64,000 nt of DNA, from NCBI RefSeq assembly GCF_949628215.1, contig NC_134311.1, positions 13,702,582 through 13,766,581 on the forward strand. The letters run 5' to 3'. Position numbers and translations under genes: made by a program. The stretch is from Phalacrocorax aristotelis. Taxonomy: Eukaryota > Chordata > Aves > Suliformes > Phalacrocoracidae. Below the pieces are notes generated by a model, which saw only the letters and a list, made by a program, of their open reading frames with translations, was not told the DNA's origin and did no database searches. Of the stretch, positions 23,501-33,207 are shown one piece after another (position 1 is the stretch's first letter; each line of letters opens with the position of its first letter).

Positions 23501-24899
23501 CGAACAGTGACTGTAAAAAGAAAAAAAAGAGAAATATGGAACGGGGAGGCTGCTTAACGGGCATGGATTTTTTTTCTTCCTTCAGGAAAATATCTTTGCA
23601 GTAAGGTTTGTTGAGAAGGTTGTTTCTCCTCCCTTCCCCCAAGATACAATTGTAATATAAGTGTCGTTTTCAAAACACATTAGCGTGCTCGGCTATTATT
23701 TCCTCGACTTCAGATATGACAGTGCCTTGTTATGTTTCGATTAATTTAAGGTCTTTTGTCGGTACCAGAATAGTGCAAAATAGGATTTGCATTTGTGGGG
23801 GAAAATTTGTAGGACTTCAATAACAAAACTTGAAATTGTGTCGTTTAAATGGTCCAGTAGCTTGATACGTGATTTTGGAGGTTCAGTAATAGCTAGCATG
23901 GGATGGTATTTGCTGGTTTACACCATTCTGCAACTTAGTCACTTTTAACAGACTTTTAGAAGGCCCTCTCACTCCTCTAGTAACGTCTTCACTTATAAAT
24001 ACGTTGACGTGTGAGTGTATAATTTTTTAAACTTCTTTATTCACAAAAAGACACCTGTGCATATATTTATACACACACACCCAGATGCACAAAATCTACT
24101 ATCAATTCTGCTTCACGGAAAGCAGAATTAGCCAGCCATAATACGCAACCCTGCCTCCCCTCAACATTGATCTGAAGCTTTAAGACACCTGACACACGTA
24201 GCCAAGGGGGTTTTGCCCTTGGATATATCTCTGCATGGCACAGAGAGCACGAAGGACCGGAGGGCACTTTGCTTGTTGGGTGGGGGATCCTTTCCTCTTA
24301 ATTTCTCGGACTTTACGGACATAAAAAACCCCAGCTTTTAAACTTTGTTGATTTTTTTTTAAATCACCCACCAGCCCTGGGGTCCGCTCTGCAACACGTG
24401 CTGCAGCAAAACCCCGGTGCGTGGGAGCCCGCCGCGAGTCCCTGCGGAGAGGATGTCTCACCCCACCCAAAACCCCTTCAAATGCTGCACCCTGCTCCTG
24501 CGACGCCACTGTCCCCAGAAACTTGGCGAGGGAGGCTCAGAAAGCTCCCAGGTGATGACATTTCAGTGAGCCTCTGACTTGTCTCGCCAGGGATAAATTT
24601 GTGTTTATTTCTCCTTATCCAGGGATGCCTCTGCCTTTTGGCCGTCGGTACATGTAGACAAAAAATCGCCTTTTTTCCCCTTTTGCCACGCAGGGCTCTT
24701 CGTACGCCCGAGCGGCGCGGGAGAGTTTAATGCCGGGGGGAACAAAGGTGCATCTGCACGGCAGAGGCTGCTTCTGTGGCAATCGCATCGGGTTTCTGCT
24801 ATTAAAAAGAGGAGTTTAGGGAAATTACATTGGGGAGCGGGAAAAAAAACCCCAAACGCATCCTCCCAAAAAAACCCCAACACCCAACCTAGAAACCTG
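20464..24899. other. Spacer between ARF exon 1beta and the INK4a island
   Basis: Non-coding, within the long ARF intron if exon 1beta splices to 28621. It contains T-rich tracts (20485-20525), a GT dinucleotide repeat (about 22389-22409), a T/G-rich stretch of GTTTT-type units (22736-22850) and a C10 run (23313-23322). No exon, LTR or CR1 copy was seen. Confidence 0.55.
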
Positions 24900-26560
24900 T
24901 TTTCTCTATTTGCTCATTTCACCGCCCGGCCTCGGCGGTGGCTCCCAAACGCCCGGCTCTCCGGATCGCTCTGCGGGAATGCAGGAGCCCTAACCCCCCC
25001 CACCCCCCGCTCCCGCCTCCTCCTTGCCTCTTACACAGCTCTGCCGGTAGCTTTGAGGTGGCGGAACAGAGCGGCCGAGCCGCGGCCGTGGGCGCCGCGC
25101 AGCCCCGTGGGCGCTGGGCCCAATCCCGCGCTCCCCTCGAAGGGGCAGGGTGTGGGAGTAGTGTAGCTGAGGGGGGCTGTGAGGGTCTCTTGGGGCCCGC
25201 AGCCGAGAGCCGCTTTGTCCAGAAGGGGTGAGTGGGAGGACGGAGAGCAGGGGGAGGAGCCAGGTGCTTGTTTTTTAGAGACCTCCACGGAGGCCCTGCC
25301 CGGTGCCCGGGCTGCAGCCGTGCCTCATCCCGGCTGGGTCTCGCCGCGGTTTTCCTGCCCACCAGAGGCTCCCTCCGGGCCGGGGCGAAGCCGTCCTCCC
25401 CTGCCGGGTGCCATTAGGTGGATCGCAGACTTCCTGCGGGCATCGGTCTCTTCCTCATCCGGGCCGCCTGCTCCCGGCCGGCGGCGGGGCGGGGGGACAG
25501 ACCCCAGACCCACGGCTCGAAGAGGCTCGGGACAGGGCAGGGCCTCCCCGCCGGAGGGAGAAGCCAAACCTACCCCTCGCACAGGAGTCCCTCTCTGCCC
25601 CGGGAAGGCTCTAGTGTGTCCCCGTGCCCCATCACCCGACCCTCCCCCCCCTCCCCCCCTCCCAGGCAAGTTAACCGCGGGGCGCGTTCCACCTGCCCGG
25701 GCCGGGGCGGCTGCGGCCAGCCCCGGCAGCCCGGAGGAGCCCTTTGCCTTTGGGGCTGCGTCCCACTCCCCTGCTTCACACCCCCTCCCTAATGGGGGAG
25801 GGCGGGCGGCGCGGGGCCGCAACCCCCATCCCCTTCCTTCTCCCGCACCGACGGCGCCCCCGGAGGGAGGCAACCCACTCGGGAGTCGCCCCGCGCTCTC
25901 GCGGGGGTGTGAAATCGCCCCTCCCCCACCCTCCTCCGCGGGGGTGCCGAGCCGCTTCCCCCAACTTTCAGCTTGCGGAGCAGCCTGCGGGCACCCCGCG
26001 CTCCTCCGCCGTGCCCCGTCGGGGAGGGTACGCGGGTTTTACCGCAGCCGCCGGCACCGCGCTGCCCCCGCCCTCCCCACCGCCCGGCCTGAATGAGGGG
26101 GGCTGCTGCAGCGCTCTGCCCCGCCCGGGGTGTGCGCGGGGGAGGGGGGACACGCAGGACCGCCTGCCTCGGAGATGGGGGGGGGGGCGGGGGACCGCCT
26201 GCCCCCGGCTTGGGTGGGAGCCGGGGGGCGGCCTCTCCCGAGAGGAGGAGAAGGAGGAGCTGAGGCGCCGCGGCCGGCGAGGTCCCGGCTAGGGGAGACG
26301 GAAAGGCACGGGCAGCCGTCCGGGTCGGGCCGGCGGGGGCGATGGAGGGGTTCCGCCGGGGCGACGGCTCCGGCGACCGGCTGTGCAGCGCCGCCGCCCG
26401 TGGGGACCGGGAGGAGGTGCGAAAGCTCCTGGACGCGGGCGCGGATCCCAACGGGACCAACTGCTTTGGGAGGACCCCGCTCCAGGTACGGAGCACCGCG
26501 GGGTGGGGTCGACGGGTGGGGTGAGCTGTCCTCTGACACGCTGGTTGGGGGTGGGGGGGC
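24900..26560 (+). promoter_or_regulatory. CDKN2A: CpG island and probable promoter of the INK4a-type transcript
   Basis: A GC- and CpG-rich island runs up to and across exon 1alpha. Just upstream of the start codon, 26177-26232 has several long G runs on the + strand (including G11 and G6 runs) that could fold as a G-quadruplex. An island of its own supports an independently initiated transcript. No TATA element was recognised. Confidence 0.6.
26342..26485 (+). CDS. CDKN2A: INK4a-type (p16) exon 1alpha, intact
   Basis: This exon encodes the first 48 residues of an INK4 CDK4/CDK6 inhibitor. The first ankyrin repeat is complete ([20 protein letters not shown], then [15 protein letters not shown]), and the exon ends in CTCCAG just before a GT donor at 26486, the same phase-0 junction as CDKN2B. 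The ATG has G at -3 and G at +4, and the frame contains no stop or frameshift. Spliced to 28621 it predicts a 150-residue protein, near the 156 of human p16. It sits 3' of ARF exon 1beta and 5' of the exon 2 nearest MTAP, exactly where mammals have exon 1alpha. Chicken is reported to lack a functional p16INK4a, so an intact exon in a bird is unexpected. The NxFGR motif is closer to mammalian p15, so the name rests on synteny. Expression is not shown. Confidence 0.82.
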
Positions 26561-28171
26561 GGATTTCACGTTTTGAATGAATTTTTATTGTTATTACCCG
26601 ACCCGGGCTCCAGCCGCAGCTGCCTGGCTGCAAGTGGGAGCTTTTCTGAACCCGCGCCCTTCTGTAAATACTGGATGGAGTTTAGAGGGGCATAACAAGC
26701 AGAAAACGAATTATGCCAGAGGGTACTTAAAAAGAGAAGTGAGACTGCAAAATCCTCTTTCAGATGGGTTCAGGGAATTGACTGCGCTTCGATCAACTTT
26801 TTCTTGTTTGTTTTAAATAAAGCCTTAATGGGTCTTTTTCCCAAGTGGAGTCCGTTACTAGTATTTGAATGTGAAACAGCGGCACAGAAGACGGTGTAGA
26901 AATTGTCTCTGTGTAGAAATTGTAACTTGAAACTAGGTATTCAGTAGTAATCTTCGCTATTATTGGTAGTATTTTTAATATTCACTATTCATCAACAGTG
27001 GTCGTATTCATTGATAGACATTGTAAGTACTGGTGTGTAGTGGAGTTGCTTTCCAGGCATTTTGAGAGCTAGAAGCGTGTTGTATTAATCGATATATTTA
27101 AACTGAAAGTTTTTAAATGCTCAGTGAACGATTACTCTACTGTGATTTAAACTGGAGTTTCGTGTTTCATGAAAAGCTTTTCTCGAGTTGTCATTTGAAG
27201 CTATATGTTTAATGATTCACCAGCTAAAGCTGAACAGCCATTTTGGTCATTGCACTTTACATAGAAAAGGAAATATTTTTCTCAAGTAAATCACTGAGAA
27301 AGGCAACGAGAAACTTATTCGTTTTGTTTCTGTTGTAGGTTTAAATTCTAGTTGAAAAGGGTCTCCAAATTGCTGTAAATTTTCTCTTTCCTCCCCTCAT
27401 TTCAGAATGAGACTAAGCTGTTTCCCTTACCAGCACTCTGCAAAATGGCTGCCACTCTGATATGTGGGCTCTCTTTATCTTTCTGAAAAACTTAACCCCT
27501 GTTAAGTTAATCCCTGTTAAGGAGTTAATAAATGATTAAATTTATAAGCATTTTCGCACTTGAATTATAAATAAAACCAAATATTTGTAGTCCATAACCA
27601 AATTCTCCCAAGAAATAAAACAATGAGAAAACCTGCTCTCTCAGGTATTTTCTACAGTGTTAAGACTCAAACTATGGAGGTTAGAATTCCACTGGAAATG
27701 ACCAGGACTATGCGGGAAGCAAAACCTAAAATGTAATTTTCTTTTGGTTGGCTGGTTGTTATTTTTGTTTGGCTGGTTTTGTTTTGGTTTTGTTCCATCG
27801 TTCACGATCAGACTTTGCCAGAAGCTTCTGCTCTTGGTCCAGCTGCAGAGTGGCATTAGGGTTCAGCAGGAAAGTTTCATGCGTTACCCTGGAGCGCTCA
27901 ACAACTTTCCTTGCTCCTGTGAGAAGCAGCACGGGTTTAGCCGGATCTGAGAGAGAGAGAAACGGCTCCATGCAGGACTCAGGCGGGGGGAAATCCTTAC
28001 CGGGCACCGAAAAGAGCCGAACCACTCTCGGGGCCGTTACACCCCCCGGGTGCCCGGCCGCGGTTGGTGTGCTGCAGCTGTGCTCTTCATCGATAGACCA
28101 GTCCTAGGCACGTCCTACGTGCCAGGAGGCTTAATGCAAGGCTCTTCAGGGCTGTCACAGAATACCTAGTG

Positions 28172-28345
28172 GGCGTGCATATATATATGTGTATATATAT
28201 ATACAAGCATATATGTACACCCACACTATTTATGGTATAATAAATGGTTCGTATAAATGGTATATATAAATGGTACGTGTAAATGGGGTATATATTGTGC
28301 AAGTGTGTGTGTGTATATATATTTGCGTGTGGGTGGGTATATATA
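28172..28345. repeat. TATA/TATG-rich microsatellite cluster in the INK4a intron
   Basis: Several stretches of alternating TA and TG dinucleotides (28180-28225, 28253-28345) with variant units such as AAATGGTA repeated four times. It is a purely simple-sequence region. Confidence 0.8.
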
Positions 28346-28430
28346 CACGGTATAAGATGTGGAACAGAGCCACACATATGTGGTGCCTAGTCTGGAGATC
28401 ACAGACACCGTAGCTGGTATTTTAATTTAC

Positions 28431-28475
28431 GACAGAATATCTCAGGCTGGAAAAGACCCGTAAGGATCATCAGCA
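28431..28475 (-). repeat. Short CR1-like tail remnant in the INK4a intron
   Basis: The sequence ACAGAATATCTCAGGCTGGAAAAGACC with GGATCATC following resembles the conserved 3' part of CR1 elements as seen in the better copies at 36060 and 38013. It lies about 150 bp upstream of the second INK4 exon 2. It is short, so the call is tentative. Confidence 0.4.
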
Positions 28476-28587
28476 GTGTGTATTTACCCCCGCCACAGCT
28501 ACAAGCGGCTGACATGGGAAAATTGTCCCCAAGAGTCACCCGAGCCGCGCAGTCCCTCAGCCGTCGCCCCCCGGCTCCGCTCCGCTC

Positions 28588-28872
28588 CGTGCGCGGCGCT
28601 GACGCTGTCTCTCCCCGCAGGTGATGATGCTGGGCAGCCCGCGGGTGGCCGAGCTGCTGCTGCAGCGCGGAGCCGACCCCAACCGCCCCGACCCGCGCAC
28701 CGGCTGCCTCCCGGCGCACGACGCCGCCCGCGCCGGCTTCCTGGAGACGCTGGCGGCGCTGCACCGCGCCGGGGCGCGCCTCGATCTGCCCGACGGCCGC
28801 GGCCGCCTCCCTCTCGACGTGGCGGCGGGGGGTCCCCACGGCCCCGTGGGGCGCTTCCTGCGCCACCCGCCG
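28588..28872 (+). repeat. INK4 exon-2 identity block, copy 2
   Basis: Identical over 285 bp to 15278-15562, starting 33 bases before the splice junction and ending 57 bases before the stop codon of this gene. Sequence on both sides is unrelated to the flanks of copy 1. Confidence 0.97.
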
Positions 28873-28929
28873 ACCCTCCCCGCCGCCGCACCGGGAGCCG
28901 GGACGGCCGCGGAGGGGGCTGCGCGCTGA
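28621..28929 (+). CDS. CDKN2A: CDKN2A exon 2: INK4a (p16) C-terminal part; ARF stop
   Basis: After a strong acceptor (CTGTCTCTCCCCGCAG) the INK4a frame encodes 102 codons and ends with TGA at 28927-28929. The first 84 codons, ankyrin repeats 2-4, are identical to CDKN2B exon 2. The last 18 codons ([18 protein letters not shown]) are unique and resemble in composition the extra C-terminal tail that distinguishes p16 from p15. No GT donor is present before the stop, so unlike mammalian CDKN2A there is no obvious third coding exon. If ARF exon 1beta splices here, its frame meets TGA TGA in the first bases, so exon 2 is 3' UTR for ARF. The frame that mammalian ARF would use (one base from exon 1beta) is open to about 29247 but is not in phase with exon 1beta. 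Confidence 0.85.
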   Translation: MMMLGSPRVAELLLQRGADPNRPDPRTGCLPAHDAARAGFLETLAALHRAGARLDLPDGRGRLPLDVAAGGPHGPVGRFLRHPPTLPAAAPGAGTAAEGAAR

Positions 28930-29300
28930 CATCCCCCCCCTCCGCTGACCGCCGCCCTTCGCCGCACGCCCGAAGCCCCGGCGGAGGCCGCCCCCCGCCC
29001 CGCCGGGACCCGCCCCCCTCCTCTCCTGCGCTCATCTCCGCGGCTGGCACCGGGCGGCCCCCCCGCCGTCGAGCGCTCACGGCTGGGGGTGTTCCCGGGA
29101 GCCCGGCGGCTGGGAAGGGGCTTCCTCTTCCCCCCAGCCCCACACACCTCGGACGCTCCCTGTCCTGCTTCTGCGAGGCGACGCACGCTGCTGAATTTTC
29201 TAAGAAAAAGCGGAAAGAACCAACTCACGGCCGCGGGGAGGGCTTCTAGTCCTGCTCCCACGGCCGGGTCCCCGGTGGGCGGAGGACAAGCAGCAAACAA

Positions 29301-32300
29301 CTCTCCGGTGCTCCGGGGGGAGGAGGAAAAAAAAACCAATCCAAAACCCATTCAACCCCCGCCCCGTCTATTTTTTTGTCAAACTGATGCCGTTTACAGA
29401 AGTGAGAACACTCCTTTTCCCTGAGCGGCTTGCTCGCTGCCCTGCAAGCCACTGCCTTGATCTCCATCAGACAGGTGTCTTATTCACGATGGTGCCGATT
29501 TCATTCATTGTCGCGCAGTTCTGGAGAGCTTTGCATTTTAGTGACACCTTGACATTCTTTTATACAGCACTCCGAGATAATGACCACCTTAGCCATCCCG
29601 TTTACAAATATAATCCGTCCTCAAATCTTCTCCCCTCATCACTCAGCTCAATTTAGAAAGTCTCAAAATATTTGACACTGATCGAGAGTACAATTTGGGA
29701 ACAACTACAGATATTTTGTATAGATGTATTCAGAGAAGGCTATTCGTGTGAGAAACCAATTGGTAACCGTTCAGCTACTGCGTAGTTTTGACGTTTGGAG
29801 ATACCCCGTTTATTCAGGAGATCTGGGCATCGAGCTCAGTATTTTAAAGACAGCTTTCCTGGTTTCTAAACAGGCTTTTGGACACACACAGAAAAAAAAA
29901 GAACCGATCTTCGTTATAAATCTCAATCTCTTCACGTGCATTGCCTCTGTTTTTCCAACGCGATTTCCATCGTCTACCCAGTGTTCATACAACTTATGCG
30001 AGACGAAATACCTGTTATTCAACAGCAAAATACCAAAAGGGTTGGCTTAAAAAAAACCCAGTCCTTGTGTTCAGCTATTAAACGGTTCTGTACGCAGCAC
30101 TACTCAGTGTTGGGCGGTATTATTTATTTCGCCTTTGTTCGCCGCTTACATTTTTTTGTGCCTGTGCACAAATGCGTGCAGAGGCACAGGACGCATTCGC
30201 GCAGGTCGAACGCAGAGGGCTTACAGGCAGATGTGTGTTGCTCACACACATACATGCTCAAGTTAAAAACATCCATGAAACTCGTTGATTTCCTTATTTA
30301 GAGCAACCCTTACAAAGCAACAGGGAAGTTCAACTGCACTTTGTACTTTTGCGTGGCTTTACGAGCTTTTTGAAAAGCGGAAGACTTTTTTTTTTTTTTC
30401 TTTTCCTGCGAAAAGACCGATGGAGAGGGTTCACTGCAGAATAAGGCACCACGGGCGCATACTATGCCCGGAGACTATTTTTATTTCCGGTTCCCTCAGA
30501 CACGTTGGTTTTTTGTCCTGCCTGTCCTGAGGAGCCTGCACTTTGCTGAGGGCACAGATCGCGGCGGAAGAAGCAGAGCTCCGATGCTCCCTCGTTTCTC
30601 CTCTGACTTACTAAGGAACGCCTGTCCGCCGCTGATTTCTTTAAATTGAAGGGTGAGAGGGGTTAAAAAAAATCACTCTCCCCTCAAACAAAAGGTAATT
30701 TCCCAGCTCTTTGGGGGCAAAACCGAGAGCGACCCCCGCCCCAGACGGGGTTTGGCTACCTGGTCATCAAATCTATCTGGGGCGGGGGCGCGGCGGCTGG
30801 GACGAACGCGGTTTTCGTTTTCTCCCCCTATCTCCCCCATTCCCCGGGTCGCCTGCAGGCAGGAGCCCAGCTCAGCCTAGCAATGCTTGGGCCTGAGGGC
30901 GGGTGAGGGTCGCGCCCGCCCAAGCTGCCGGTGGGCTCCGTGGGGCGCGGCGTGGAGCGGAGCACCACCTGCCACCCGGATCCCCGCCGCGCCGCAGCCC
31001 CCACCGCCCTGCACGCAGGCTGCCCAACGAGGGAGCCCCCTTCCCCGTGGGACGGAGGGGCTGAGCCCTGCGAGTCCCTTTGGAAACATTGCAGGGAAGC
31101 GGCATTCACGGTGGGATGCTCACGGTGCTTCCACGCAGCCTCTCCCTACCCGGGAAAGCCGTGCCGAAGGAGCATGACTTTCTCACGGGCTTTGGCCTCG
31201 GAGCTGTAGGGAGCCCAAAACGGCTTTGGGAAGTCGTCTGAAGAGAAAAGGATGAGGAGTTTTTGGGATGGAGTTGCATGCAGGGTGATTTCAGAGGTGG
31301 TGTGAGTGCGGTGCGTAACCAGACAGACAAAGCATTCACCGGACGGAGCACCGCTCCTTTTATTGCTGCCACCGTGAGCAGGGACGCAAAGGAAGAATTC
31401 GCACTGGTTAGGAAAGTATGGAAAAAGGTCTTCCCTCCAAGTGCCCAGCGCAACCTCTGTGAAAAAGCATTCACAACTTTTTTGTATCTATAAAAACTCT
31501 TTAGAAAGATAGGTTCATCACATCGAGGTAGCAGCTTTATGCTGCTTTCCTTTCTCTTGTAAATGTTCGCTCTTTGGACAAGGAGCCAGCAGCACTATGT
31601 GCCACAAAACATGCCTTCAATTGCGTCTGAACCACAGCATCTGACTAGGTATTTTCCATTGAGGTGTCCTCTGTCAAGCTTTTATTTCTTTAATAAAAAT
31701 ACCCTCAGGTGTAACGGCACTTAGAAACCCAGAGTGTTCTCTATTACACATTTTGGCAATTTACTCTTTGAGGACATGACTCCCAAGCAATACAACAGGC
31801 TCATTCCCTTTAAATCCACCTACATTTACTGAAGTTTATTGTGTCTGAGGGTCCATAGGCTTTGCATATTTTGTTCACAGTCTCTGAAAGCTTCATAGAG
31901 GTGAAAAAAAAAAAGCATTTTAGGAAAGAAGGTCATCACCTGACCTTGCCTGGGCCAACGGTATGGAAATACATTAACCACACTGCCTACTTACATAGAA
32001 AATGAGCTTCAAGCACTGTGAGTCTCAGGAGGAAAACGGAAATGCTCAGAGCCCTCGTAGAAGAAAGTGAGGAAATTGAAGATGGGGCAGGTAAGCCACA
32101 GGGACTGTTGCTGGAGAAAGGACCTCTGAAGACATTAATATCTTACAAGAGCTCTGGTGGAGCAATCGCCCAGCAGTACAGATGAGGGATGATCTACCTA
32201 GTGGTTCTAGATTATTATTATTTTTTTAATCAGGTCTCAGTCAATCCTAATCTGACACTCACTGAAGTACACTGAAGTAATTTGCTATTTCTTTCTTCCC

Positions 32301-33171
32301 CCGCCTCTCTCTCCTCTCCCCTGCCCCTTACTGGAAGAAGAGGTAGGAATACTTTAATACACTGTACGAACAAAAGTTAAGACAGGAGGCTTTTTCTCTG
32401 TGGAAAACAGACCAGAGGACAAATTTCTGCGCATTCCCCTCTCTTTTTATTACCATGTATTCGTAAGTACCTGCATACTTTTGTAGAAACACTTGCTAAG
32501 AAAGCGTTTCTGTGCTGGAGAAACCCCAGCAAGGGGAAGTGAAATTAGAAGTGGTCCTTAGGAGTTGAAACTCAAGAATCTTGCAGTTGCAGGCTTCAGG
32601 TTGCTTCACAGAAAGGTACACAGATGTTTGCCACTAGACCCAGCATCGTTCTGGGTAGTGAGTGTAAGCTCAGGACTGAGGGCGGGCTGTGAGAAGACCC
32701 GTTTGCACCTACTGGTCCAGGCAGGGGCTGTGTGACCAGGGAGAGGATTTCCACAAAAGACCAAAAGTACACTGTCAGCAGAGGTCATGGTATTAGAAAT
32801 ACCCTACTTCCTGCCACCCAGCTAGGTATCCCATGCTGCCATTGATGTAGTCACTCTTCCCAGGAAGCAGCCTCCCACATGTGATTTCTGAACAATCCAA
32901 AGTTTGATTTTTTTTCAGCCTAAAGTTTTTCTTATAGAATAGGGTCAATTCCAGAATCAGTTCAAGACTGCTGAAAACTAAATTGCTTTTCTTTTGGAAT
33001 GCAGTTCCAGGGCAGCTGCTAGACTTAATTTTTCACAGGTACTATACGGAAAAGCCCTTTCCTCCTGCCACTTGGCCATGCAGCACTATTGTGATGATAC
33101 CACAATGCACCTTTTGATGACCTGTTTTAAGTCCCTAATATGGTGGAAGCTGTTCCATTTGGGGAAAGGAC

Positions 33172-33207
<36 letters not shown>

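Larger units (their letters stand above)
28490..29300 (+). promoter_or_regulatory. CpG island over the second INK4 exon 2
   Basis: GC- and CpG-rich from the end of the intron through the stop codon and about 350 bp of likely 3' UTR, mirroring the intragenic island over CDKN2B exon 2. An independent promoter here is not indicated. Confidence 0.45.

Noticed and set aside
25179-26569. Open frames up to 305 codons upstream of exon 1alpha
   Set aside because: Low-complexity translations in a CpG island, none in frame with the INK4 start, and overlapping on both strands.
28926-28940. Similarity of GACATCCCC after the INK4a stop to the human CDKN2A exon 3 start
   Set aside because: Nine bases in a C-rich region with no intron or frame to match; probably coincidence.
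28476-29249. 257-codon + frame over CDKN2A exon 2
   Set aside because: It is the mammalian ARF phase of exon 2, interesting as a relic, but exon 1beta here does not join to it in phase, so it is not annotated as coding.
28557-29351. 264-codon - strand frame antisense to CDKN2A exon 2
   Set aside because: GC-rich shadow without splice or family support; the equivalent antisense frame occurs at the other exon copy because the DNA is identical.
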